Source: an uncultured Prevotella sp.
GTDB lineage: Bacteria; Bacteroidota; Bacteroidia; Bacteroidales; Bacteroidaceae
NCBI GenBank assembly: GCA_937874345.1
Contig: CALNBT010000205.1
Location: 1-9,290, forward strand
DNA length: 9,290 nt
Direction: 5' to 3'
In this document: positions 1 to 7,185 of the stretch, piece by piece
Layout: every line of letters starts with the position of its first letter
Numbering within the stretch: position 1 is the first letter of the stretch
Made by a program: the position numbers and the translations under genes
Notes under the pieces: generated by a model
The model's database searches: none
The model's input: only the letters and a program-made list of their open reading frames with translations
What the model was told of the DNA's origin: nothing

Positions 1-1244
1 AGCGAATGATGAGCCAGCGGAACTTGAACCAACTCACGAAACGCTCAATGCTGGAATTCGTAGAACAAAAGGATTTGAACGTTCCATTGAAGTACGAACC
101 GCTTATCAAGATGTTTGCCAACCAAAACATGGCCTTGCCGTTCAAGAACAATCGGGTTGAAATCTTCACATCTGGATACGATTATTTCATGGCTTTAATC
201 AAAGCCATGGGACAAGCCAAACACCACATTCACCTTGTTTCGTATATCATTAAAGATGATGCTCTTGGACAATTGATAGCCGATGTATTGATCGACAAAG
301 TCAAGCAAGGAGTCGAAGTACGTTTGATTTATGATGATGTGGGCTGTTGGGACGTACCTAACAGTTACTTTGAAAACCTTAGAAAAGCAGGTGTAGAAGT
401 CCATCCATTCCTTCCTGTACACTTCCCAGCGTTTACTGGAAAAGTGAATTACCGCAACCACCGAAAGTTGTGTGTCATAGATGGGCAAACAGGCTTTATT
501 GGAGGAATGAATATCGCCATGCGTTACCTACGCGGTACGTCGAAACAAATGTGGAGAGATACCCATCTTCAGGTATGGGGTGGCGCAGTGTACGCCATCC
601 AACGTGCCTTCTTAGTAGATTGGTATTTTGTAGATCGCACATTAATTACAAACACCCAATACTACCCAACGATTGAGAAGATCGAAAAAAATGATTGTAT
701 TGCCCAAGTAGTTACGAGCAGTCCGATATCGCCATGGCCCGATATCATGCAAGGATATGTCAGGATATTACTTGAAGCCCGACACTATGTCTATATGGAG
801 ACCCCTTACTTTCTACCCACCGAAAGTGTTCTATTTGCCATTCAGACAGCGGCATTGGCAGGTGTTGATGTTCGATTGATGATGCCAAGTCACAGTGATG
901 CAAAGATTCCTGAATGGGCCAGTCGGTCGTACATTGCAGCAATGGTCGAAGCTGGCGTCAAGGTCTATCTGTACGAAAGTGGGTTTAACCATTCAAAGTT
1001 AATGGTTTCAGATGACAGCTTATGCACTTGCGGATCGACAAACATTGATTTCCGTAGCTTTGAAAACAATTTTGAAGCAAACATCTTCTTCTATGATAAA
1101 CCACTAGCCTTGAGAATGAAACAAGTATTCTTGACAGACCAAGAGTCGTGCATCCTCATCAAGAGTCTATCCGATCTGACGAACAGACCATTATTCAGGC
1201 GTTTGTGGGAATCGCTGGTCAGACTGCTGTCTCCATTGCTCTAA
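1..1244 (+). CDS. cls: Cardiolipin synthase (phospholipase D superfamily), 5' end cut by window edge
   Basis: This enzyme makes cardiolipin at the inner membrane, in the bacterial type by joining two phosphatidylglycerols with release of glycerol. Two phospholipase D HKD motifs are visible. Numbered from the ATG at 6, the first is HRKLCVID (H152, K154, D159) followed by GFIGG, and the second is HSKLMVSD (H329, K331, D336) followed by CGSTNIDFRSF. Each motif supplies half of the active site. The reading frame is open to the left edge, and the ATG at 6 falls where family members already have sequence after their two N-terminal membrane helices. The true start is therefore probably some 60-80 codons upstream, since full proteins are about 480 residues. 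It ends 19 bp from the convergent rsmD, and no clear terminator is visible in that gap. The family is certain; the choice of cardiolipin synthase over another PLD-type phospholipid synthase is very likely from the GCWDVP and NYRNHRK signatures. Confidence 0.93.
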   Translation, partial: RMMSQRNLNQLTKRSMLEFVEQKDLNVPLKYEPLIKMFANQNMALPFKNNRVEIFTSGYDYFMALIKAMGQAKHHIHLVSYIIKDDALGQLIADVLIDKVKQGVEVRLIYDDVGCWDVPNSYFENLRKAGVEVHPFLPVHFPAFTGKVNYRNHRKLCVIDGQTGFIGGMNIAMRYLRGTSKQMWRDTHLQVWGGAVYAIQRAFLVDWYFVDRTLITNTQYYPTIEKIEKNDCIAQVVTSSPISPWPDIMQGYVRILLEARHYVYMETPYFLPTESVLFAIQTAALAGVDVRLMMPSHSDAKIPEWASRSYIAAMVEAGVKVYLYESGFNHSKLMVSDDSLCTCGSTNIDFRSFENNFEANIFFYDKPLALRMKQVFLTDQESCILIKSLSDLTNRPLFRRLWESLVRLLSPLL

Positions 1245-1263
1245 CCTATAATCCGTATTGCAA

Positions 1264-1869
1264 TTATTCTGTTATCTGAGGGGTGTGATTTTGCTCGTCG
1301 CTCAAGTTCTCAGAATCGGTCGTTTCCACTTTGGGCGTATTCCTAAAGATCGAAAAGTTTACGCTTCCATAGCTTCTATGGTCAATAAAAAAGGGCAAAG
1401 CACTGAAATCATGTTGTTTGCCGTGTTCAAGAACCAGAATACCATTCTCCTTCAAAAGTGCATCATGTAAAATCAAGGATGGAATCGTCTCTAATTCCTT
1501 TAATTGATATGGTGGATCGGCAAAGATAAAATCAAATTGTTGATGGCACGATTTCAAAAACCTGAATACGTCTACTCGAATCAGGATATCTTTCTCCGTT
1601 CCTATTTTTTGCATGCATTGCCTGATGAAGTTGGCATGGTCACGATCCATTTCAACACTCACAACCTGTCGGCATCCTCTAGATAACAGTTCTAAAGAGA
1701 TACTTCCTGTACCCGCAAACAAATCCAATGCTGTGGCGTCTTCAAAGTCGATGAAACCATTCATTACATTAAAAATGTTCTCTTTCGCAAAATCTGTCGT
1801 AGGCCGAGCCTTGAAAGAACGAGGAATCTCGAAATGCCTCCCTTTATAAAGTCCTGTAATGATGCGCAT
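1264..1869 (-). CDS. rsmD: 16S rRNA (guanine-N2)-methyltransferase RsmD
   Basis: RsmD transfers a methyl group from S-adenosylmethionine to N2 of G966 (E. coli numbering) of 16S rRNA, a late step on the assembled 30S subunit. The 201-residue protein has the family layout: N-terminal MRIITG and the RPTTDFAKENIFNVM segment (about 22-36), SAM-binding motif I LDLFAGTGS (48-56), the acidic E73 that ends the next strand (VSVEMD), and catalytic DPPY (118-121). The last 20 or so residues are polar and acidic and extend past the usual fold; they look dispensable. Its ATG shares one base with the stop codon of the DUF3822 gene (TAATG), so the two are probably co-transcribed and translationally coupled. 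An AAAGGAAAA stretch just before the ATG lies within the upstream gene. It is convergent with cls. Confidence 0.95.
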   Translation of the reverse strand: MRIITGLYKGRHFEIPRSFKARPTTDFAKENIFNVMNGFIDFEDATALDLFAGTGSISLELLSRGCRQVVSVEMDRDHANFIRQCMQKIGTEKDILIRVDVFRFLKSCHQQFDFIFADPPYQLKELETIPSLILHDALLKENGILVLEHGKQHDFSALPFFIDHRSYGSVNFSIFRNTPKVETTDSENLSDEQNHTPQITE

Positions 1870-2687
1870 TATTTTCCTTTTAAAAACAGCGTCATTAAAT
1901 CAAACGGCATGCCTTTTATCTGAGAGATAGGCGCTCGATTGAATTCTGCTGACGGATTAATAAAATATACTTTTTGAAGATAGCGATGCAAGCCTTCTGT
2001 CAACCATTCGCGCTCTGGGACATCGCCCATGATGTGTAATTCATCTTTTTCCATATCAAGGGCAAGCGTTTTCCAGATATAAAGCAAGAAATAAATCGAA
2101 TCATGAGGATGTGACACGTTAAACGTATTGCAAAACTTAAAGCGATTTTGCTTGAAACTGAATACTTCCAGACTCTTATCATGAAAGTATGCATACACTT
2201 TCTGATACGATCCGATAAAACTTCTCTTGTGAAGATAACTCCACACAGGCTGCGTCAAGGGGTAATAACGTACGTCTGAAAAATGATCGGTAATGACTAA
2301 CCGTAAGTCTTTGTTGATGGAAAAGACTGCTACAGCGTTTAAATCGGGAAGGACAGCATGTATAACAGCATCTTTCTGGTACCCAGTAAAGGTATGATGA
2401 TACATCTCTTCGACAGACTGTTCATCAAACTCTTCGACAGGAACAATCATTACATTCGAGTCAATCATCACCTGAGCCCGTTGATATCCCCTGTTCAGCA
2501 AGTCACTTTCGACAAACGCTTCACGTAGATTGGCCGCTAGCGAGATACCACTTTTGATAACATATGGTTCGAATACCACCTGGGTCTCGCTTGCATGATC
2601 TACAACCGAGAACAACAAAGAGCTATGACTGATTCGGAAAACCAGTCGAGCACGTGATGGATTCATATTATTCCCAATTTCCGCCAT
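1869..2687 (-). CDS. DUF3822 family protein
   Basis: This 272-residue protein belongs to a conserved Bacteroidetes family of unknown function. Recognisable parts are an N-terminal beta-rich segment (RLVFRISHSSLLFSVVD, 14-30), VMIVPVEEFDEQSVEEMY (79-96) and a C-terminal half with KFCNTFNVSHPHDSIYFLLY (184-203) and WKTLALDMEKDELHIMGDVP (205-224). The two similar halves, each opening with alternating strands around a polar turn, recall the ASKHA (actin/PilM-like) fold; this is inference from pattern, not a demonstrated homology. No signal peptide or membrane segment is seen, so it should be cytosolic. It is the first gene of an operon with rsmD (one-base TAATG overlap). That linkage hints at a role near ribosome or RNA metabolism but proves nothing. 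The ATG at 2687 gives a plausible start; M8 is an alternative. Confidence 0.88.
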   Translation of the reverse strand: MAEIGNNMNPSRARLVFRISHSSLLFSVVDHASETQVVFEPYVIKSGISLAANLREAFVESDLLNRGYQRAQVMIDSNVMIVPVEEFDEQSVEEMYHHTFTGYQKDAVIHAVLPDLNAVAVFSINKDLRLVITDHFSDVRYYPLTQPVWSYLHKRSFIGSYQKVYAYFHDKSLEVFSFKQNRFKFCNTFNVSHPHDSIYFLLYIWKTLALDMEKDELHIMGDVPEREWLTEGLHRYLQKVYFINPSAEFNRAPISQIKGMPFDLMTLFLKGK

Positions 2688-3088
2688 GATCGTTTGTTGT
2701 TGTTAAACCTTCAATTATAAAACTTGTTACAATGCTATATGTTCGTTTTCCAGTCTTATCTTCGTTAGATATTACATGACTAAGTATTTCTGTTCTTCCT
2801 AATGGCGTTTGAACTGAATAAGACTTTCAATACTCATGAAACTCAATACTCTTAGCTCATACCGACAAACGGCTAAAAAGATAATGATAGTTGTCTAGAC
2901 TTTCATGAGCAAAAATATTGTATCTTTGTATGAAATAAACGCCATCTCTGCCATTTCAAATACTTTTGACGGCGTTCAGGTAGTACTATTTTTGTATAAA
3001 ACAGAGGACACCTACGTCGTGCAAAAGTACGAAATAGTTTTTAATTATTGGACAAAACGGTCAAAATCTCATTCAATATATCCCTACG
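2688..3088. other. Divergent intergenic region between the DUF3822-rsmD operon and the helicase gene
   Basis: These 401 bp hold no convincing gene. Going right there are three -7-like boxes: TATCTTTG (2921-2928), TACTTTTG (2961-2968) and TATTTTTG (2987-2994). Going left, perfect TAnnTTTG matches occur at 2910-2917 and 3022-3029 on the minus strand, but both are over 200 bp from the DUF3822 start. A closer, imperfect box (TAGCATTG, minus strand of 2730-2737) lies about 45 bp before that start and lacks a clear -33 partner. Short repeats are also present: AGACTTTCA at 2821 and 2897, TCAATACTC at 2827 and 2843, and the inverted pair CTCATGAAA (2833-2841) / TTTCATGAG (2901-2909). A 65-codon open frame at 2905-3102 looks random. 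Confidence 0.6.
2965..2994 (+). promoter_or_regulatory. Candidate promoter of the helicase gene
   Basis: TATTTTTG at 2987-2994 fits the Bacteroidetes -7 consensus TAnnTTTG. A TTTG at 2965-2968 sits 18 bp before it, slightly short of the usual spacing of about 20. A start just after 3000 would leave a leader of roughly 85-90 nt before the ATG at 3089. The box TATCTTTG at 2921-2928 is an equally good -7 match but has no good -33 partner. Which one is used cannot be decided from sequence. Confidence 0.38.
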
Positions 3089-4594
3089 ATGATCATAGAT
3101 GAACTTGTCTATCAGATAACAAGCCACTTCGGCTTCACGCCAACACCCGAACAGGCTGAAGCGATGCGGACCTTTTCTTCGTTTATGATGAACAGAGATC
3201 CGCATGCTATCATGATTCTCAGGGGAAGTGCGGGTACAGGAAAGACATCGTTGGCTGCAGCAATCGTTCAGACGATGATTTCGTTGGGGCAGAAAGTGGT
3301 GCTCCTCGCTCCAACAGGTCGTGCTGCAAAGGTGTTTTCTTTGAGCAGCGGATACCCAGCTTTCACGATTCACCACCAGATATACATTCAGAAAACATTT
3401 TCATCAGATGGTGGTTCGTTTAATCTCAACTTCAACCGGCATGCCGATACCCTGTTTATGGTTGACGAAAGTTCGATGATTGCCAATCAGGGATTCACAG
3501 ACTCAGCTTTCGGCACCGGTCGCCTGCTCGACGACTTGATACAGTTTGTCTACAGCGGGCGCAACTGCCGGATGGTCTTAATCGGCGACCAAGCACAGCT
3601 CCCCCCCGTGGGTGAAACCGAATCACCCGCCCTTCAGACCTATGTGATTGAAGGCTACGGATTGCAAGTATTTGAAAGTAACCTAAATGAGGTTTTGCGT
3701 CAAAGTCAGCAAAGTGGCATTTTGTTCAACGCTACGCTGATTAGGAATATCATTTCGCGTGACCAGTTGACCGAATTTCCCCAAATATCATTTTCGGGCT
3801 TTGCCGATATCCACATGATACCAGGCGATGAACTGATTGAAACCTTGAACACCAGCTACCACGATGTTGGCATCGACGAGACCATTGTGATTACACGAAG
3901 CAACAAAAGAGCTAACATTTACAACCAAGGCATACGCAATACTGTGTTAGGACGCGAGGAAGAACTCACAACAGGAGACATACTGATGATTGTCAAGAAC
4001 AATTATTTCTGGCTGCAAAAATCATTAGAAACGGCTCGGCAATACAACGCTTCTCTCTGCAATGCTACGCAACAAGAACAGAACAACACCGTCCATCAGT
4101 CGTCCAACCCAAAAGACGTGCTGTTTCTAGCCAATGGCGACAGAGCACAGGTACAAAGAGTTAGAAACGTCAGAACACTCTACGGATTCCGCTTTGCCGA
4201 TGCCTGGCTGCAATTTCCTGATGGGCAACATGATGATTTGGAGGCCACGCTGCTTCTTGACAGCCTCAGCACTGAAGCACCGGCATTGACAAAAGAGCAG
4301 AATCAACAGCTCTTCGAGCAGGTGTTAGCCGATTATGCCGATGTACCTTTGAAACGCGACCGAATGGCAAAATTGCGTGAAGACCGGATGTTCAATGCCA
4401 TCCAAGTAAAATATGCATATGCCATCACTTGCCATAAGGCACAAGGTGGCCAGTGGGCTCATGTTTACCTCGATCAAGGTTACATGACCGACGAGATGCT
4501 GACCCCCGATTATATTCATTGGCTCTACACCGCCTTTACACGCGCAACCGAACAGTTATACCTCATTAATTGGCCAAAGAACCAGACCGTTTAG
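3089..4594 (+). CDS. SF1B DNA helicase, RecD/Pif1-like AAA ATPase
   Basis: This 501-residue ATPase is predicted to unwind DNA 5' to 3' in repair or replication, by analogy with RecD2, Pif1 and Dda. Helicase motifs appear in order: Walker A GSAGTGKT (46-53), motif Ia LLAPTGRAAKVFS (72-84), Walker B FMVDESSM (123-130, D126/E127), motif III LIGDQAQLPPVG (164-175) with its sensor glutamine, motif IV VITRSNKRAN (267-276), motif V ITCHKAQGGQW (446-456) and motif VI LYTAFTRATEQLYL (479-492, arginine finger in TRA). This matches an AAA_30-type N-terminal half plus a UvrD_C_2-type C-terminal half. It lacks the long N-terminal domain of true RecD2 and has no RecB or RecC neighbour, so it is not an exonuclease V subunit by context. 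A polar insert around 325-343 (QQEQNNTVHQSSNP) is probably a surface loop. It is divergent from DUF3822-rsmD. No RBS is evident, as is usual in this phylum. Confidence 0.92.
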   Translation: MIIDELVYQITSHFGFTPTPEQAEAMRTFSSFMMNRDPHAIMILRGSAGTGKTSLAAAIVQTMISLGQKVVLLAPTGRAAKVFSLSSGYPAFTIHHQIYIQKTFSSDGGSFNLNFNRHADTLFMVDESSMIANQGFTDSAFGTGRLLDDLIQFVYSGRNCRMVLIGDQAQLPPVGETESPALQTYVIEGYGLQVFESNLNEVLRQSQQSGILFNATLIRNIISRDQLTEFPQISFSGFADIHMIPGDELIETLNTSYHDVGIDETIVITRSNKRANIYNQGIRNTVLGREEELTTGDILMIVKNNYFWLQKSLETARQYNASLCNATQQEQNNTVHQSSNPKDVLFLANGDRAQVQRVRNVRTLYGFRFADAWLQFPDGQHDDLEATLLLDSLSTEAPALTKEQNQQLFEQVLADYADVPLKRDRMAKLREDRMFNAIQVKYAYAITCHKAQGGQWAHVYLDQGYMTDEMLTPDYIHWLYTAFTRATEQLYLINWPKNQTV

Positions 4595-4656
4595 GTTTCT
4601 ATTGCAATCCTATCATCGTTCATCCATTTGCAAAGACCTTAAAAATATTGAATAAA

Positions 4657-4688
4657 TTTCAACGTTCTAGGCTAATTATTTATCTTTG
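4657..4688 (+). promoter_or_regulatory. Promoter of the small coiled-coil gene
   Basis: TATCTTTG at 4681-4688 is a full match to the Bacteroidetes -7 element TAnnTTTG, followed by GTAACAACAATAA, typical of start regions in this group. Twenty bases upstream is TTTC (4657-4660), one base off the -33 TTTG. Transcription would begin around 4692-4696, giving a leader of about 25-30 nt that carries the Shine-Dalgarno. Confidence 0.7.
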
Positions 4689-4707
4689 TAACAACAATAA
4701 TCATCAG

Positions 4708-4717
4708 AAGGAGGTGA
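4708..4717 (+). promoter_or_regulatory. Perfect Shine-Dalgarno sequence
   Basis: AAGGAGGTGA is complementary over ten bases to the conserved 3' end of 16S rRNA (anti-Shine-Dalgarno). Its GGAGG core ends 7 nt before the ATG at 4722, an ideal distance, and it fixes that start codon. No other gene in the window has anything comparable; Bacteroidetes genes normally lack such sites. Confidence 0.9.
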
Positions 4718-4721
4718 CAAT

Positions 4722-5048
4722 ATGAAAGAAATATTATTTTTAACTGGAATGCTTCTCGCTTTTGGAGCAGTCAGATTGCGCACTCACAAACAGCCTGTCG
4801 TCAATTATAACATGATGTCCATTGATCAATTGAAAGATTTCATCAATAAGTGTAAAGATGAATATAAGGCTGCAAAGGATGAGACAGAAAAGGCCAAGAG
4901 CCACTTAAACCAGGCCAAAGACCAGCATTCGAAGACGAAAAAAGAATATAGACGGCTTTTAAACGTTGAAAAAGAAAAGATGAGTGCTTTCAAAACAGCA
5001 GAAAAAGCCTTGGAATTAAAAGAAAAGCTACGAAAGCTTTCCACTTAA
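4722..5048 (+). CDS. Small membrane-anchored coiled-coil protein of unknown function
   Basis: I do not recognise this 108-residue protein. A short hydrophobic segment (about 4-17, ILFLTGMLLAFGAV) is followed by a basic RLRTHK, then a long, highly charged helix from about 33 to 105, rich in Lys, Glu and Ala with few helix breakers, as in a coiled coil. The positive charges after the hydrophobic segment favour a cytoplasmic C-terminal part anchored by one N-terminal helix; a cleaved signal peptide is less likely, and there is no lipobox cysteine. The gene is an isolated unit with its own promoter, a perfect Shine-Dalgarno and a terminator, which supports that it is real and perhaps strongly expressed. 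Low-complexity Lys/Glu helices make remote similarity to other coiled coils uninformative, and no neighbour suggests a pathway. Confidence 0.82.
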   Translation: MKEILFLTGMLLAFGAVRLRTHKQPVVNYNMMSIDQLKDFINKCKDEYKAAKDETEKAKSHLNQAKDQHSKTKKEYRRLLNVEKEKMSAFKTAEKALELKEKLRKLST

Positions 5049-5062
5049 AAGCCAACGATATC

Positions 5063-5095
5063 AGCAGCGCCACCCTTGATGACGCTGCTATTTTT
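5063..5095 (+). terminator. Rho-independent terminator after the small coiled-coil gene
   Basis: A perfect 7-bp stem AGCAGCG (5063-5069) / CGCTGCT (5083-5089) with a 13-nt loop is followed by ATTTTT (5090-5095). It begins 14 nt after the stop codon. The loop is long and the T tract short, but position and GC content fit a terminator isolating this gene from the metallophosphoesterase operon. Confidence 0.72.
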
Positions 5096-5200
5096 GAGCG
5101 AATAAAACCCGACACATCTCATTTTATCTAGTGTCCTCATCAATAACAGAATGACCATTGGGTGTATTTTCAACATCAAATATAAAGATTTAATTTTCAC

Positions 5201-6295
5201 ATGCGTACTTTAGGATTTGTTTTTTTATCACTTGTTATATTAGTAAGCTTCTATGTCTTCTGGCGAATATGGCAGATTTTGCCTTTCGGATGGATGGGCA
5301 AAAGCGGCATCGTATTGCTGTTTGTAACGGCATTTGCCCTGTTGTTTGTCAACTTTCTCAGTGATATCGATCAGATGCCGATGGCCTTAGCCAATACCAT
5401 TTACCATATCTCGACTTCGTGGCTCGTCATCATGCTATACATACTCATACTCTTCTTGTTGATGGACTTGGGCAGATTGCTTCACCTTGTGCCCAATTCT
5501 CTCATGCAGGACAGCGTCAGGGGAACTTTGATGATGGCACTTTTGATAACAAGTATCTTTACCTACGGTTACTTCAATTACCGACATAAGGTACGTGTAC
5601 CTATCAATATGGTAACCGACAAACCCTTAACCCGCCCTTTAAAATTGGTCATGATCAGTGATTTGCATTTGGGATATCCTCATGGTAGGGCCGAACTGGC
5701 GAGGTGGATCAAGATGATCAATGATGAAAATCCAGACTTCATACTGGTGGCAGGCGATATCATCGACCGCAACATCCGACCATTGAAAAAAGAAAAGATG
5801 GCCGACGAATTCAGAAATTTACAGGCTCCCGTTTATGCATGTCTAGGCAACCACGAATATTACTGTGGCATTGACGTCGCCAAACGCTTTTACCAAAAAG
5901 CAGGCATTCACCTCTTGATCGACAGCACAGCCCAGATCGACGGCATCAATGTGATAGGAAGAGACGACCGTACCAATCAACGCCGACAACCACTACAGCA
6001 GATCATGCAGCAGGTTGACCGTTCAAAGTTCACGATCTTATTGGATCATCAACCCTATCATCTGGAAGAAGCCGAACAAAACGGAATTGATTTTCAATTA
6101 AGTGGTCACACACATAACGGACAAGTATGGCCCATCTCATGGATTGAAAGCAGAATGTACGAATTGGCTTATGGACATCTGAAAAAGGGAAATACTGAAT
6201 ATTATGTGTCGAGCGGATTGGGAATCTGGGGCGGCAAGTTCAGAATTGGTACGCAATCAGAATATGTTGTGCTAACGTTGCAAGCTAAACAATGA
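5201..6295 (+). CDS. Membrane-anchored metallophosphoesterase (YaeI-like calcineurin family)
   Basis: The 364-residue protein has an N-terminal membrane part with about four helices (roughly 4-20, 36-52, 72-89, 108-124) and a C-terminal calcineurin-like phosphoesterase domain from about 146. Dinuclear-metal motifs are all present: DLH (D154, H156), GDIID (D186), GNHE (N217, H218), LDHQP (H283) and GHTHNGQ (H303, H305). The substrate is not evident. The closest well-known type is YaeI/YkuE-like enzymes, and relatives act on phospholipid or lipid-linked phosphoesters; membrane anchoring fits this, but a specific reaction would be a guess. The charge pattern (R/K after helix 4) suggests the domain may face the cytoplasm. 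The ATG at 5201 puts the first helix at the very N-terminus as expected. No TAnnTTTG box is clear in the gap upstream. Its stop overlaps the ATG of the SprT-like gene (ATGA). Confidence 0.9.
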   Translation: MRTLGFVFLSLVILVSFYVFWRIWQILPFGWMGKSGIVLLFVTAFALLFVNFLSDIDQMPMALANTIYHISTSWLVIMLYILILFLLMDLGRLLHLVPNSLMQDSVRGTLMMALLITSIFTYGYFNYRHKVRVPINMVTDKPLTRPLKLVMISDLHLGYPHGRAELARWIKMINDENPDFILVAGDIIDRNIRPLKKEKMADEFRNLQAPVYACLGNHEYYCGIDVAKRFYQKAGIHLLIDSTAQIDGINVIGRDDRTNQRRQPLQQIMQQVDRSKFTILLDHQPYHLEEAEQNGIDFQLSGHTHNGQVWPISWIESRMYELAYGHLKKGNTEYYVSSGLGIWGGKFRIGTQSEYVVLTLQAKQ

Positions 6296-6969
6296 CAGAG
6301 AACAATTTTCACAAACCAATCATTTCCATCGATATTGATTGGTTGCAGACGTGGTTCGACACTTTCAACCAGCGGTATTTCAATAACGTCCTTCCCCCTC
6401 CACGATTTACATTATCCAAATCGAGAACCCGATTGGGCTCGATGTCGTGTAAGAAAAAAAGGACTTGGTTGAAAACCGTATCAACCGACTTTACCATCAG
6501 CATCAGCATTTTCTACGACCAGACTGAGAGGCAATACCAGAATGTGCTGTTACACGAAATGATACATTATTATATAGCCTATCAAAACATCAAAGACACA
6601 TCAGCGCATGGCGTAGTTTTCAAAAAAATGATGAAACAACTGAACCTGCATGATGGGTGGGAGATAACCGTTAGCACCAAAATGGCAGGTATCCATTCTG
6701 CCCATCCATCCCTACAACCGTCCAACAGATTGGTGTTGGCTTTGGAAATGAGCAAACAAGGCTTTTTTTTATCAGTGGTGAATCCCAAATATGCGCACCA
6801 AATTCATGCAAATCTGAAAGCCATACCCGAGGTCAAGCATTTTGATTGGTACAAGAGCGATAACCGTTATTTCGAACATATGCCTTCGGTTCGCAGTCTG
6901 AGAGGGCGCAAAGTATCCAAAGACCAATTCGATGAACTTGTTGCCGAAATGACACCTGTTCACATTTAA
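6292..6969 (+). CDS. SprT-like zinc metalloprotein
   Basis: This 225-residue protein has an N-terminal SprT-like domain. The zinc site is visible as HEMIH (H88, E89, H92) with the third ligand probably H106 in SAHGVVFKKMMKQL, the usual HG-x-x-F pattern of the family. The conserved opening W-x-x-x-FNQRYFNNVLPPPRF (about 21-39) is also typical. The zinc-ribbon that follows the domain in E. coli SprT and human Spartan is missing: the only cysteine is C53. The region after about 140 matches nothing I know. Eukaryotic Spartan cleaves DNA-protein crosslinks; whether bacterial relatives do so is not settled, so a protease role is inference. It overlaps the metallophosphoesterase stop by four bases (ATGA), implying one mRNA and coupled translation, though no shared pathway is evident. 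Confidence 0.88.
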   Translation: MTENNFHKPIISIDIDWLQTWFDTFNQRYFNNVLPPPRFTLSKSRTRLGSMSCKKKRTWLKTVSTDFTISISIFYDQTERQYQNVLLHEMIHYYIAYQNIKDTSAHGVVFKKMMKQLNLHDGWEITVSTKMAGIHSAHPSLQPSNRLVLALEMSKQGFFLSVVNPKYAHQIHANLKAIPEVKHFDWYKSDNRYFEHMPSVRSLRGRKVSKDQFDELVAEMTPVHI

Positions 6970-7124
6970 GCTCATTTCCTTCTATCTTGCTTTTTGAGCG
7001 TGATGGAGCGCTATTCTCATTCGTTAACGCTATCCTATTTTTCCTAACATCTTTCAATTGCTGTTAGAGGGATTCATTTTACCATCACAACCAATTGATT
7101 TACAACTTGATAAGCAGCACATCT

Positions 7125-7185
7125 CAATATGCATGAAATTGAACGGCAAACCCATGCATATTGTAAGTTAAACCCATGCATATTG
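7125..7185. repeat. Short repeat cluster: one inverted and two direct copies of CATGCATATTG
   Basis: CATGCATATTG occurs at 7153-7163 and 7175-7185, and its exact reverse complement CAATATGCATG at 7125-7135. The two direct copies are part of a 16-bp exact repeat, AAACCCATGCATATTG (7148-7163 and 7170-7185), at a period of 22 bp. The inverted copy can pair with either direct copy, an 11-bp stem with a 17-nt loop for the nearer one. No T tract follows. It could be an operator array, a switching hairpin, or a remnant of a dispersed tandem repeat; sequence alone does not decide. Confidence 0.75.

Noticed and set aside
2905..3102. 65-codon open frame overlapping the helicase start
   Set aside because: It overlaps the promoter-like boxes and the first codons of a certain gene in another frame, has no recognisable motif, and uses an ATG within a 9-bp repeat. 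Most likely chance.
3089..4594. Reading the helicase as an exonuclease V alpha subunit or part of a defence system
   Set aside because: No recB, recC, nuclease or other defence genes are adjacent, and housekeeping genes flank it; a stand-alone RecD/Pif1-like helicase fits better.
4593..4639. Imperfect inverted repeat after the helicase stop (AGGT...TTGCAA / TTGCAA...ACCT)
   Set aside because: Considered as a terminator, but the stem has unequal internal bulges, a 20-nt loop, and A-rich rather than T-rich sequence follows.
5111..5135. GACAC/GTGTC inverted repeat before the metallophosphoesterase gene
   Set aside because: Only five base pairs around a 15-nt AT-rich loop; not distinguishable from chance.
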